A program made the translations under genes and the position numbers. Below the pieces are notes generated by a model. The model made no database searches and had not been told where the DNA came from. It saw nothing but the letters and a program-made list of their open reading frames with translations. Below, piece by piece: positions 27,551 through 37,347 of a stretch of DNA of 64,000 nt. Every line of letters starts with the position of its first letter. Within the stretch, counting starts at the first letter, position 1. The stretch comes from Agarilytica sp033852165 (lineage in GTDB: Bacteria > Pseudomonadota > Gammaproteobacteria > Pseudomonadales > Cellvibrionaceae), in contig JAWSUZ010000006.1 in assembly GCA_033852165.1 (NCBI GenBank), forward strand, positions 127,650-191,649, given 5' to 3'.

Positions 27551-27703
27551 CCCTCGTTCCCGCGGTCTCCGCGGGCATGCAGACCGAAGCGTTCTTATAG
27601 CCCCTTATTTGAATATTATTTGTTCGCACTCTGACAAACACCATAATTATTGATGTGCCTTCACTTTACGTATTCATACCTACGGAGACCGTGGGAATGA
27701 GAG
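27551..27703. repeat. Two REP-like hairpin elements in inverted orientation
   Basis: A 21-base block at 27551-27571 is repeated as its reverse complement at 27683-27703 with 18 matches. Each contains a hairpin: CCCGCGG and CCGCGGG (27559-27575, perfect) and CCTACGG and CCGTGGG (27679-27695, one mismatch). This resembles REP/BIME-type intergenic repeats that occur many times in some genomes. Confidence 0.65.
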
Positions 27704-27769
27704 CAAGACCTTACCTATTAGAAGCCCCTAACAACAGTTATTCAGAGTCAAAACAAGTAAAAATGGCTT

Positions 27770-27899
27770 AATACACGCATGTAGCTAGAGTACTTCGGGA
27801 AGTATTTTCAAGACCGTCTAATGCCATGGATGGCATTAGCAGAGCCTACATGGATGTACTCGTGGCGTGTATTGAAAATCCTTCCCGAAGTGCTATAGC
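27770..27899. repeat. Nested cruciform-forming inverted repeat
   Basis: Arms 27784-27811 and 27872-27899 are complementary at 25 of 28 positions (core ACTTCGGGAAG and CTTCCCGAAGT). Inside are a perfect 9-bp hairpin CTAATGCCA and TGGCATTAG (27818-27839) and a second small hairpin TACA-TGGA-TGTA (27847-27858); both loops are TGGA. Outside, AATACACGC (27770) pairs with GCGTGTATT (27865). No coding frame covers it. Function unknown. Confidence 0.7.
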
Positions 27900-28164
27900 G
27901 GGCCACCAGCAACCAAGAAAACCATCAATACTTATCATGCAAATTTTAAATCTCGATGAAACTAGCACCTGTTAAACCCTGAGAGAGACAGCCCCAATAG
28001 GAAATCCACCAAAGTTATCCCAAGACAGTAGAACTCCAAAGCATGAGCAACGAAGATTTACGGCAAATTTAACGCCGCCACAATCAAAGGGATCGAGTAC
28101 AATGGCCCTTTGAAATCCTGAGAGCCTAAGGTCTAAGACCTGCCTAGTTGTCACGCAGAAAACT

Positions 28165-31100
28165 ATGATTCCTATCTTAAAAAACATCAATACCGTACAA
28201 ACTCATTATTTAGCCTTCTTGGAAAGCCTAAAATCGTCATCCTTTGCTGGCGATATTTGCCCCGACTACGCTACCCGTACCGTCCTTTCGACAGATAACT
28301 CAATCTACCAAGTACTGCCTCAAGGCGTGATATACCCCGCCAACGAAAATGACTTAGTTATCTTGTCTCAGCTAGCAGACAAAACCGAATACCGAGACAT
28401 CGTACTTTCTGCACGCGGCGGCGGCACAGGCACAAACGGCCAATCCCTTACCGACGGAATAGTTGTCGATATATCCAAACACATGAACACCATCCTCGAA
28501 ATTAACGTCGAAGAACAATGGGTACGCGTACAAACCGGCGTCGTCAAAGACCAGCTTAATGCCGCTCTCCGCCCCCACGGATTGTTTTTTGCACCCGAAT
28601 TATCAACCAGTAACCGCGCAACAATCGGCGGCATGATTAACACCGACGCCTCAGGTCAAGGCTCCTGCCTATACGGAAAAACCCGCGATCATGTCCTAGA
28701 ACTCAAAACCGTATTGCTGGATGGCTCAGTGATTACATCAAGTGCCCTAGACGATAGCGAGCTAGATGCCATATGCGAACAACAAGATAAAGCAGGCCTT
28801 ATTCACCGCCTCGTCAATAATATTCAACACGAACACCACGAACTGATCAAAGAAGTATTTCCGCCACTTAACCGCTGTTTAACCGGCTACGATTTAGCCC
28901 ATATCCGCGACGACCAAAATAAATTTAATTTAAACAGCGTCTTGTGCGGCAGTGAAGGCACACTTGGTTTTATTAGCGAAGCCAAACTTAACATACTCAA
29001 AATTCCGAAGTACGCCGCCATAGTACTGGTCAAATACAATGACTTCGACGCATCCCTTCGTGATGCAATGGAGTTAATGAAAGCCAAACCGACGTCAATC
29101 GAAACCATTGATTCGAAAGTGCTTAACCTGGCCATGAACGATATGAATTGGCATCAGGTCGAAGAGTTTTTTGACGGCAATGACGTTAAAGACGTAAGCG
29201 ATATCAAAGGCATCAACCTTGTCGAATATACTGCCGATAGCGAAGAAGACCTTAAACAAAGCATACAGACTCTCGCCTCTCAATTGGATGATGACCAAAA
29301 ATCGACTCCAGGTAAAAGACTGGGGTATTCCCTTGCCTGGGGAAGAGAAGCCGTTAACAAAATCTGGGGAATGCGAAAACGTGCCGTCGGCCTATTAGGC
29401 AACGCAAAAGGTGAAGCCCGCCCGATTCCCTTTGTGGAAGACACCGCCGTACCACCAGAACACCTGGCTGACTTTATTTTAGAATTCCGCGAAATCCTCG
29501 ATGCCTATCATTTAAGTTACGGCATGTTTGGGCATGTGGATGCTGGCGTACTGCACGTTCGGCCTGCACTCGACATGAAAGACCCGGAACAAGAAAAAAT
29601 TGCTTGGGAAATATCGGATCGTATTGCCGAGCTTACCCAGCAATACCACGGCTTACTTTGGGGCGAACACGGCAAAGGCGTTCGCTCAGAATATTCACCT
29701 CAGTTTTTTGGTGAGCTATATCCGCAACTTCAACGCATTAAAGCGGCTTTTGACCCACACAACCAGCTGAACCCAGGAAAGATAGCCACACCCGACAGCA
29801 GTATTGCATTAATTAATATTGATGAGTTTCCCACGCGCGGACAAAAGGATCGAGAAATTCCCGTTAAAATGTGGAATGCCTTCGACGATGCCGTTTACTG
29901 CAACGGCAACGGTGCCTGCCATAATTGGAACCCCAATGATGCGATGTGCCCTTCATGGAAAGCGACGAGAGAACGCACTCAATCGCCGAAAGGACGCGCA
30001 TCCTTGTTAAGAGAGTGGCTAACTCAAATATCAAAACAGTCGAATGGAAAAGAGTTGTTTGAAGAAAAGAGCTTTGTCAAAAAGACTCTTCTTTTACCGG
30101 AGAAAATACGCAGCTGGATAGCTAAATCCATGGGAGACTATGATTTCTCTCACCAAGTTTACGATTCTATGGCGAGCTGCCTTGCATGTAAATCGTGTGC
30201 AGGCCAATGCCCGATTAAGGTCAATGTTCCGGAATTCCGCAGTCAGTTTTTATCCCAATATCACACGCGTTACTTTAGGCCACTAAAAGATTACTTAGTC
30301 GGAAGCTTAGAGTTTTTACTGCCCTACTGCTCAAGGTTTCCCCGGCTGTATAACGCAACAATGAGTTTTTCACTTGTAAAATTAATACTGGAAAAGTGGG
30401 TAGGTTTCGTTGATGGCCCTATGCTCTCCACACAAAATTTACGATCACTCGAGTTTGCGACACCTAAAGTACTAAACGCCCTTAGCGATGAAGACAAGTC
30501 AAAAACAGTCGTTATTGTTCAAGACGCGTTTACATCGTATTTTGAAGCGCAGCTTATTATCGACATCGTCGAGCTGTTTAAAAAACTCGGCCTTCGCGCG
30601 TTAATAGCGCCCTATAAGGCCAATGGTAAGCCGCTGCATGTGTACGGGTTTTTAAAGCAATTCAGTAAAACGGCTGAAAAAAATTCCGCTCACCTTGCTA
30701 AAATCGCCGCGCACTGCCTTCCGCTTGTCGGTATAGACCCTTCGATGACATTGACTTATCGTGGCGAATATAAAAAATACACCAAAGGCGAAAATACTCC
30801 CGACATTCATCTCATTCAAGACTGGCTGCAAACGCGACTGGAAGGGATTTCGCTACCAGAAACCGAGCATTCTAACTTCCGCTTAATGGCCCACTGCACA
30901 GAAACCAGTAACGCCAGCGCTTCAGTTAAAAACTGGCAGACAGTGTTCGAAAGTTTTGGTCACTCAATGGAAATATTGAACGTGGGCTGCTGCGGTATGT
31001 CGGGAACATTTGGCCATGAGGCACGCAATAAAGCCACCTCACAAAAACTCTACGCAATGAGCTGGCAAGAACCGATCGAGAAACATTTTGAAAGTGGCGA

Positions 31101-31206
31101 ATTGGTGGCAACAGGATTTTCTTGCCGCAGCCAGGTAAAGCGTGAGGCGCAGAAACAAGTTCCGCACCCTCTTCAGGCTTTATTGAAAACGATTAAGGAT
31201 GATTAA
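28165..31206 (+). CDS. ydiJ: YdiJ-like FAD/iron-sulfur 2-hydroxyacid dehydrogenase
   Basis: 1013 residues with three parts: an FAD-binding PCMH-type domain (IVLSARGGGTGTNGQSL, SEGTLGFISEAKL), an FAD-oxidase C-terminal domain with a Cys-rich [4Fe-4S] segment (CKSCAGQCPIKV) and a CCG domain (NVGCCGMSGTFGHE). E. coli YdiJ is reported to oxidise D-2-hydroxyglutarate, which is the likely substrate class. The electron acceptor is not known from sequence. It stands alone, 720 bp after the Mo cofactor operon; the region before it is repeat-rich. The ribosome binding site is weak. Confidence 0.85.
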   Translation: MIPILKNINTVQTHYLAFLESLKSSSFAGDICPDYATRTVLSTDNSIYQVLPQGVIYPANENDLVILSQLADKTEYRDIVLSARGGGTGTNGQSLTDGIVVDISKHMNTILEINVEEQWVRVQTGVVKDQLNAALRPHGLFFAPELSTSNRATIGGMINTDASGQGSCLYGKTRDHVLELKTVLLDGSVITSSALDDSELDAICEQQDKAGLIHRLVNNIQHEHHELIKEVFPPLNRCLTGYDLAHIRDDQNKFNLNSVLCGSEGTLGFISEAKLNILKIPKYAAIVLVKYNDFDASLRDAMELMKAKPTSIETIDSKVLNLAMNDMNWHQVEEFFDGNDVKDVSDIKGINLVEYTADSEEDLKQSIQTLASQLDDDQKSTPGKRLGYSLAWGREAVNKIWGMRKRAVGLLGNAKGEARPIPFVEDTAVPPEHLADFILEFREILDAYHLSYGMFGHVDAGVLHVRPALDMKDPEQEKIAWEISDRIAELTQQYHGLLWGEHGKGVRSEYSPQFFGELYPQLQRIKAAFDPHNQLNPGKIATPDSSIALINIDEFPTRGQKDREIPVKMWNAFDDAVYCNGNGACHNWNPNDAMCPSWKATRERTQSPKGRASLLREWLTQISKQSNGKELFEEKSFVKKTLLLPEKIRSWIAKSMGDYDFSHQVYDSMASCLACKSCAGQCPIKVNVPEFRSQFLSQYHTRYFRPLKDYLVGSLEFLLPYCSRFPRLYNATMSFSLVKLILEKWVGFVDGPMLSTQNLRSLEFATPKVLNALSDEDKSKTVVIVQDAFTSYFEAQLIIDIVELFKKLGLRALIAPYKANGKPLHVYGFLKQFSKTAEKNSAHLAKIAAHCLPLVGIDPSMTLTYRGEYKKYTKGENTPDIHLIQDWLQTRLEGISLPETEHSNFRLMAHCTETSNASASVKNWQTVFESFGHSMEILNVGCCGMSGTFGHEARNKATSQKLYAMSWQEPIEKHFESGELVATGFSCRSQVKREAQKQVPHPLQALLKTIKDD

Positions 31207-31207
31207 A

Positions 31208-31756
31208 TTAAAAGCGGTAGAATAATTTCAAATTGGAATTAAAGCCGTCGACGATAATATCGCTACCGCTTTCAAAATCATAAGATAGATCTTGATAGTA
31301 CTTAAAGTCGGCTACCAAGCCGGCTTTTTGGCCAAACAAATTGTAGCGATACGCCAAACCAAATAAATACCCGTTTGCGGTTTGCCGCCATTGATACTGA
31401 GCCGCCCCCGCATAGACTTCTAAGCTCGCATTATCACTAATATTACGAAGGTAATTCAACGGACGAAAACCCACAATACGCCCACTGCCCGGCAAATCAT
31501 CTTCTCGGGATATTGGCAAGCTGTATTCAATAACCGCACCCCATGCGGTCTTACTAGACGAGTGACGATAAGCCGCTATAGCAAAACTCGCAACTGAAGA
31601 GTCATCTTCTATCTGTCCTGCACCGCGCTTTTGATCGATATCCAATGCCAACTGACCCGCACCGATAGAAACCTCATAGAATGTTTCCGCCAATGAAGAA
31701 AGACTAAACACTGACAGTACGATAACAACGAGTATTTTACTAAAAAAAGTATCCAT
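31208..31756 (-). CDS. Outer-membrane beta-barrel protein downstream of wzi
   Basis: 182 residues with a signal peptide ending near SLA, followed by alternating amphipathic strands and a terminal aromatic (FYRF), typical of a small outer-membrane barrel. It lies three bases after the wzi gene on the same strand and so is probably co-expressed with it. No named family recognised, but its partner suggests an envelope polysaccharide role. Converges with ydiJ with one base between. Confidence 0.65.
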   Translation of the reverse strand: MDTFFSKILVVIVLSVFSLSSLAETFYEVSIGAGQLALDIDQKRGAGQIEDDSSVASFAIAAYRHSSSKTAWGAVIEYSLPISREDDLPGSGRIVGFRPLNYLRNISDNASLEVYAGAAQYQWRQTANGYLFGLAYRYNLFGQKAGLVADFKYYQDLSYDFESGSDIIVDGFNSNLKLFYRF

Positions 31757-31759
31757 GAT

Positions 31760-33226
31760 TTAACGCTCCACCGAAAGGCTGACTTGGCTAAAACTTTCAC
31801 CCAAACTATCTTCACCGACATAGACTCCAAAGGTCACAATTCGGGTTCGCCAAGGTATGACATAGTCCAGCTGTAGCTCCCAGGCATCTTCGAAAGTAAT
31901 TGAACCTGCGTCTTCGTGTTCGGACATTCGTACAATGGCAGAAATAATGTGGTCATTATTTCGCTGCCACTGTGTTTTTATAAAATGACTGCTTCCTGCA
32001 GAAGCCTTATTAATGTCTTCATCACGCTGAACCTGCATCGCCCAATGCCCAGCAACAAAATCTTCATTTACATAGCCCCGAGTGTATAAATGGTTTTTAT
32101 ACCAAGCGTTTTGCCAATCCGAGTACTCGTAAGTAACACTAATATTATCTGATAAGAAAAAGGGGAAATATAAACCTGCAGTTACGGCAGAATTGCCTAA
32201 TTGGTAATCTTTATTATTAGACGTATCTTCCCCCGCCAACTCCAAAGCAAAAGTAAACGGGATACTGCCGTCAAAATTTATTTTGCTTACGACAGACGCC
32301 ATTTGGTTTCCGGACTCTTCATCAGTAGAAAGGTCGCTTCCTGCATTATCAGCTCCCCGAGGATCAATGAAGGCCCTCACCAAGGAGCCAAGACCAACAG
32401 AACGCTCACCACCACCAAACTGAAACACTCTAGACGCACCCAACGACCACCAATCAGTCGGCTGTATGCTCAAGTGCAAACCCGCAAGAAGCGGTTTATC
32501 AGCATCACTAAGAGCATTATTAAAACGAACATCCTGCCGCGACATCTGAGCCAAAAACACGTGATAGTTCCAACGAACCCCTAAGAACTCGATAGGTAAA
32601 TTATTACTCAAAGATATTGACGGCATTGTCTGTGCATTTGTACTCAGTAACTGAGCTGAGCCCTGAAAGGGAGATAACCAAATATCTTTATAACCAATAT
32701 CCAGCTGTGCCCAATCAACCCCCATAGAAAGAATCGTTCCGCTAGTCTGATAAACCTCTTCTAACGCATCATCTTCGTAGCGAGTAAAGTTTCCTCCTAC
32801 ATATACAGCAAGCCAATCGGTCATTTGCCACTGTCCTCGGAAACTCATGCTCAGATTGGTATCCGTATAAACCCCACGAGCATTAGGCATCGCATGATGA
32901 TCATCCGAAACCCGAGCAGTCACTGACAGCTGGGTCAAGCCAAAATGCCGCTCATAAGGTTTTAACGAGGCGTTTAAGCGGCTATATAAACTCGGGTGGG
33001 AGACTCGAATCTTGACCATATAATGATAGATTGTCGCGAGACTATATGGCTTTGTTAGGTTTGGAATTCCAGCAATGGAAGCGAGACGTTCAACTTCATT
33101 TTCCAATACCGGAGAGATTTTCATCGGTAAGTAGGGCGACACACCGTCAGCAGTTGCATCAGAGACAAATAGAGGACTTAAGCTCAGAACTATACACAGC
33201 GAGAGCCTGGAAATAGAGAAAGACAA
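31760..33226 (-). CDS. wzi: Capsule assembly Wzi-like outer-membrane protein
   Basis: 488 residues with a signal peptide ending around DATADG. It matches the Caps_assemb_Wzi family through the N-terminal helix (VSPYLPMKISPVLENEVERLA), the alternating beta strands and the WLSPFQGSAQLLSTNAQTMPS block. Wzi proteins help anchor capsule or exopolysaccharide to the outer membrane. It sits with a small barrel gene and divergent from a glycosyltransferase, which supports a surface-polysaccharide module, although the export genes wza/wzc are not present here. Confidence 0.88.
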   Translation of the reverse strand: MSFSISRLSLCIVLSLSPLFVSDATADGVSPYLPMKISPVLENEVERLASIAGIPNLTKPYSLATIYHYMVKIRVSHPSLYSRLNASLKPYERHFGLTQLSVTARVSDDHHAMPNARGVYTDTNLSMSFRGQWQMTDWLAVYVGGNFTRYEDDALEEVYQTSGTILSMGVDWAQLDIGYKDIWLSPFQGSAQLLSTNAQTMPSISLSNNLPIEFLGVRWNYHVFLAQMSRQDVRFNNALSDADKPLLAGLHLSIQPTDWWSLGASRVFQFGGGERSVGLGSLVRAFIDPRGADNAGSDLSTDEESGNQMASVVSKINFDGSIPFTFALELAGEDTSNNKDYQLGNSAVTAGLYFPFFLSDNISVTYEYSDWQNAWYKNHLYTRGYVNEDFVAGHWAMQVQRDEDINKASAGSSHFIKTQWQRNNDHIISAIVRMSEHEDAGSITFEDAWELQLDYVIPWRTRIVTFGVYVGEDSLGESFSQVSLSVER

Positions 33227-33467
33227 TGTACATTTAATCCTTTGAATTTTTACCGGGGCATTATACGGGTTTTATACATATCGTACAGTCGTGGTCCTTC
33301 CTGCATGTTGTAATGCTTTGCCATTTGCTACACTCCCCCGAGCTCCGAGTTTACCCACTTTCGAGCTAGTGGTTCGGCGATATAGCACGTAGCCGCTAAA
33401 GCCCGACTATTTTTGGGCGCTACGCACGTACAAAAAACACTCAAAACGCCCGAGCACGACAATACCG

Positions 33468-35588
33468 ATGAATAAAGATATACAACGAATCGCGATTATA
33501 ATCGATACACTCAACAGTGGGGGAGCAGAGAAAGTCTGTTTGACTCTCCCCAAAGCACTAAAAACACGCGGTATCGAAACTCATCTCATTGTACTTAAAC
33601 GAAAGTGTTCGTACGTGCTGACTGACGAAAGTACGATTCACTTTATTCATGACGACGCGAAAACAAAGCTTTATCAAAAAGATGTTCAGCTTGATACAGC
33701 CAAAAAGCTCAATAGCCTCGTACAAAAACTTGGCGGATTTGACGCCTATTTTTCAAATTTAGATGAATGCCATGCGATTGTAGCGAAAACCTGCCTACCC
33801 AATTGTTTCTATGTCGTACACAACTCAATTGAAAACAGCCTAGAAGCACAACGTCGATTCGGGCCCATAAAATACAATCGCAAGCTAAAAGCGATACAAA
33901 GCCTCAACGGTAAACGCCTTATTAGTGTCTCCAAAGGAATTAAACGAGAGATTGAGCAAGGTAACCTCATTAAGCCAGAATCCATTACCTGCATATATAA
34001 CCCAATCGACATCGACGCCATACAAAGCCAGGCAAAAGAACCAACAGAAGGGCTCCCCAGTCGCCCGTATATAATTTATGTCGGCCGTATAGCCGCACAA
34101 AAAAGGCTCGACATTCTTATTCAAGCTTTTCAAGACGTAAAAGCAGATGTTGACCTGGTGATACTGGGCAGCAATGGAAAAAAGCTCAAAAAAATCATTT
34201 CCAAGTACAACACGAAAAACAAAACCATTATTTGCCAAGATTTTAAGCAGAACCCTTACCCATGGATTAAAAACGCTCAAGCCTTAGTTCTTAGTTCGGA
34301 TTTTGAAGGGCTTGGCATGGTGCTTATCGAAGCCTTGAGCTGCCGAACACCTGTCGTTAGTACGGACTGTCCACACGGCCCCAGTGAAATCCTATGCGAT
34401 GAACTGGCTCAATTTTTAACGCCAGTAGGCGACCAAAGGGCTCTGAGTAAAACAATAGATGCTGCTATAAATACTAAAATAGAACACCCAAGTATTTTGG
34501 ATAAAGTTTCTCTCGATAAAGTTGCTGCCGAATATATAGCAGTAGCAAAGCAACCCAACACTCAAAAACCGCTCAAGATCACCTTTTACCTCCCCAATTA
34601 CGACGATCTAGATAAACTCGACACATTAGATCCCTATTTATCATGGAAAGAAATGCCTCGTGGCGAAGGGTTTTGGATTTTACAAACTTACTGCTTTTTA
34701 AAACATTTCGGTTTCAATGTAAGCATTAGTAAAACTTTGCCCGACGAAGGCGTACTGGTTTTTCACCGTAGAAATAAACGTGCATTATTTAAAGAAGACA
34801 CCAAAAAAATTAATGAGCTGATTCTCGTTGGCTGCCGAGGTGACCTTCACGACACCATCGTGCCGGATTTTGAATTACTGCAAAACTCTTATTTTGCCGA
34901 TTACGAGCGGCATTTCCCCATGCCGCACTGGCCAATGCCGCATATCGTTCCGCGTGACGAAAAGCGCGGAGACAGTATAAAACGCATAGCCTTCAAGGGC
35001 TTTTCCCCCCAACTTCATCCCGATTTTCGCTCACAAGAATGGCGAGATTTTCTGAGTTCCCATAATATCGAATGGGTTCAAAACGATGTGAAATTCAGCC
35101 ATTCTGGCGAAAGCCAATTCGATGACGCCATATGGGCGGATTATTTTGATATCGACTTGGTTATAGCGGTGAGACCTGAACGTAACGAGCAACACACCAA
35201 CAAGCCCGCATTAAAACTTTATAATGCATGGCACGCTGGCGTACCGGTGATTCTAGGGCATGAATATGCTTACCAAGAAATAGGGATTAATGGTGAAGAC
35301 TATATTGAAGTGAACAATATCGAAGAAGCCAAAAAGGCCATTCTACACCTTGTAGAAAACCCCCATGCCTACCGCTCCATGATCGAAAAAGGCAGACAAA
35401 AAGCACACCAGTACACACACGAAGCGGTTTTCCATGCGTGGAAATATTTCTTTGATTCTGTACTACCGGGAAAGATAGAGAAAAGAAAACGACAATGGGG
35501 CTATAAAATCAGCCGGAAATTTTCGCTCAGAACGCGATACATTGCACTTTCAAGCTGGAAATGGGTTACTCGACAAAGAGTTCGATAA
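33468..35588 (+). CDS. Two-domain glycosyltransferase (GT4 plus second GT-B-like domain)
   Basis: 706 residues. The first 360 are a GT4 glycosyltransferase (IIDTLNSGGAEKVCLTL, YVGRIAAQKRLDILIQAF, FEGLGMVLIEALSCRTPVV with the E...E catalytic pair). The second half (ITFYLPNYDDLDKLDTL through NAWHAGVPVILGHEY) resembles another GT-B domain but I could not name its family. A Trp/Arg-rich basic C-terminus may touch the membrane. It probably adds sugars to lipopolysaccharide core or capsule. It faces the GT2 gene. A frameless fusion could also represent two former genes; there is no stop between them. Confidence 0.8.
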   Translation: MNKDIQRIAIIIDTLNSGGAEKVCLTLPKALKTRGIETHLIVLKRKCSYVLTDESTIHFIHDDAKTKLYQKDVQLDTAKKLNSLVQKLGGFDAYFSNLDECHAIVAKTCLPNCFYVVHNSIENSLEAQRRFGPIKYNRKLKAIQSLNGKRLISVSKGIKREIEQGNLIKPESITCIYNPIDIDAIQSQAKEPTEGLPSRPYIIYVGRIAAQKRLDILIQAFQDVKADVDLVILGSNGKKLKKIISKYNTKNKTIICQDFKQNPYPWIKNAQALVLSSDFEGLGMVLIEALSCRTPVVSTDCPHGPSEILCDELAQFLTPVGDQRALSKTIDAAINTKIEHPSILDKVSLDKVAAEYIAVAKQPNTQKPLKITFYLPNYDDLDKLDTLDPYLSWKEMPRGEGFWILQTYCFLKHFGFNVSISKTLPDEGVLVFHRRNKRALFKEDTKKINELILVGCRGDLHDTIVPDFELLQNSYFADYERHFPMPHWPMPHIVPRDEKRGDSIKRIAFKGFSPQLHPDFRSQEWRDFLSSHNIEWVQNDVKFSHSGESQFDDAIWADYFDIDLVIAVRPERNEQHTNKPALKLYNAWHAGVPVILGHEYAYQEIGINGEDYIEVNNIEEAKKAILHLVENPHAYRSMIEKGRQKAHQYTHEAVFHAWKYFFDSVLPGKIEKRKRQWGYKISRKFSLRTRYIALSSWKWVTRQRVR

Positions 35589-35606
35589 GATCAGCCAATC
35601 TAAAAA

Positions 35607-36572
35607 TCACTCTCTATTTTCAGATTTAATATAATCTCGCGGGAAAAATCGGTTTTCCTCAATTACGTTGAGCTCAACCAATTTTTCCGCAGCCCCTGCC
35701 TCAAGAACCATAGAAGCATACTCCTCGTCTAGCTCTCCTCTCTCATACGCCTCATACCATTTACGCCAATGCCCCCCCACACTCGAATTAATATCCGAAG
35801 TTCTTTTTAGCGATTCACCACCTTCAATAACTTTTTGATAAAACTGATCCTTTCCGCGAGAAGGAAAATGATAAATTGTGATATCCGATGATTGAGACTG
35901 TACCATTTTGAATTCATCATCACGAACTCGATGATTGCCTTCACCTACATGCAGAGACATAACTGGAGTTTTAAATATAACTTTACGATGCGTTTTACTA
36001 AGGTATCGATTATTGGATATTTTTTTTATTTTCGGCTCTTTACTAACATTCTTAACAATAAATTTGGCGTTGTCAGGATAACGCTCTTGCCCATCCAAAT
36101 CTTCAAGAATAATATTTCGGGTCACAACCTTCAAAACGTCAACAACAGAACTCGCAGTTAACTCGGTTTTCAAATTTCCGCTTTTCGGCATCCAAAACTC
36201 ATCGCCATCCGAATGAAAAACAATATTTGCGGCATATTTCCCTACGGCTAGATCCGCCATCCGGTTTACCCACTTTGACTGATTAAAGGTAGTACTAGGT
36301 TCCTGAATAAGATACAGCACTCCCTTAGACTGATAATCTTTCAATATTTCTAGAGTGCCATCTGTAGAGTTATTATCTGTAGCAATAATAAAGTCAACGC
36401 CACTCCCCAGATGAAACTCAATATTATCTCGAACAATATCCTTTTCGTTTCTAACCAAAAGTGTCATAACGAGCATTACACGATCTAATTCACGACTCGA
36501 TACACGCTTCACAAACATCGAAGCGGCATACCCCAACACTTGATTCCTATACTTACGAAGTCGCTTCAACAT
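35607..36572 (-). CDS. Family 2-type glycosyltransferase
   Basis: 321 residues, GT-A fold. The VMLVMTLLVRNEKDIVRDNI start, IIATDNNSTDGTLEIL and the FHSDGDEFWMP (Asp-Xaa-Asp) motif support a nucleotide-sugar transferase of the GT2 (Glyco_tranf_2_4-like) type. N-terminal basic residues may associate with the inner membrane. It overlaps nothing and sits 12 bases after a YrbL-like gene on the same strand, suggesting a shared transcript for LPS or capsule modification. Confidence 0.82.
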   Translation of the reverse strand: MLKRLRKYRNQVLGYAASMFVKRVSSRELDRVMLVMTLLVRNEKDIVRDNIEFHLGSGVDFIIATDNNSTDGTLEILKDYQSKGVLYLIQEPSTTFNQSKWVNRMADLAVGKYAANIVFHSDGDEFWMPKSGNLKTELTASSVVDVLKVVTRNIILEDLDGQERYPDNAKFIVKNVSKEPKIKKISNNRYLSKTHRKVIFKTPVMSLHVGEGNHRVRDDEFKMVQSQSSDITIYHFPSRGKDQFYQKVIEGGESLKRTSDINSSVGGHWRKWYEAYERGELDEEYASMVLEAGAAEKLVELNVIEENRFFPRDYIKSENRE

Positions 36573-36584
36573 AAGAATACACCA

Positions 36585-37181
36585 CTACTTAAAAATAGAA
36601 CGAATCAATAGATTGTCCGGATATACACGCTTCAGAGACAGATCAAACTTTTCCCAACGACGCTGGGCTTTGCTTCGTCCAACACTTTTAAACCAACGGG
36701 AAAATGGCAAGAAGTCGGTATTACCAAGATTATCAATCATCACCATAATACCCTCATGCTCACTCGTCCGCTGAAAAACGATATTGCATGAATTAATTCG
36801 GCGAGAAATAACAACCTCTTGATGCAAGTAGTCCCTTAAGCCACAAAATGCTTTAGCAAAAGAATATGACAGAAAAGACGTTTGATCTTCCGCCTTGAGA
36901 TAATACTCAAAAGTTTTCGACACCTGCCCATCAAAATCGCAAATAAGATCAAAAATAGTCCCCTCGCCCAGATTCGTTTCAACTGTTCCGTAATACCTCG
37001 GCAACATTTCCCATGAAATATTCCTCTTAATTAAATACTTATAGTATTTTTGTTCCAGCAGATGCTCTTTTGTTTCATCACTGATCAGAACTTTTACACA
37101 CTTTGTCAGATTTTCAGGATGTGTATAACAGTGGCGATGTCCGCCCTTAGCAACAAGTAACGATGGGGTAAGCTCGATCAT
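36585..37181 (-). CDS. YrbL-family protein (PhoP network, kinase-like fold)
   Basis: The ATG at 37181 is preferred; a TTG at 37199 is in frame but has no ribosome site either. 198 residues match YrbL: GGHRHCYTHPENLTKCVKV, YYKYLIKRNISWEMLPRYYGTVET, FDLICDFDGQVSKT and VMIDNLGNTDFLPFSRW. In E. coli yrbL is PhoP-regulated with unknown role; in other bacteria homologues lie in LPS gene clusters, as here. The fold is related to protein or sugar kinases (Lys in CVKVLI, Asp in IDNLGNTD). Confidence 0.85.
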   Translation of the reverse strand: MIELTPSLLVAKGGHRHCYTHPENLTKCVKVLISDETKEHLLEQKYYKYLIKRNISWEMLPRYYGTVETNLGEGTIFDLICDFDGQVSKTFEYYLKAEDQTSFLSYSFAKAFCGLRDYLHQEVVISRRINSCNIVFQRTSEHEGIMVMIDNLGNTDFLPFSRWFKSVGRSKAQRRWEKFDLSLKRVYPDNLLIRSIFK

Positions 37182-37284
37182 ATTTAATCTAAATTTCAAA
37201 CGAATAGGAGGTTTTTAACCATAAAAATCAGACTGCATCATATAATATGAAGCCACTCAGGAACATGACAAAAACCACTTCCCA

Positions 37285-37312
37285 CAAAAAAGCCCCTATA
37301 AAAGGGGCTTTT
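37285..37312 (-). terminator. Terminator of the pnt operon
   Basis: On the minus strand AAAAGCCCC and GGGGCTTTT form a strong stem 36 bases after the pntB stop, with a T run. Confidence 0.85.
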
Positions 37313-37347
37313 GATAGAAGTAGATTTCTAAGCAAGCTTAGGAATCA

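Larger units (their letters stand above)
27444..28164. other. Repeat-rich intergenic region before the YdiJ gene
   Basis: About 720 bases with two families of inverted repeat, listed separately. No gene was supported. The small open frames here are in repeat sequence. Confidence 0.7.
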
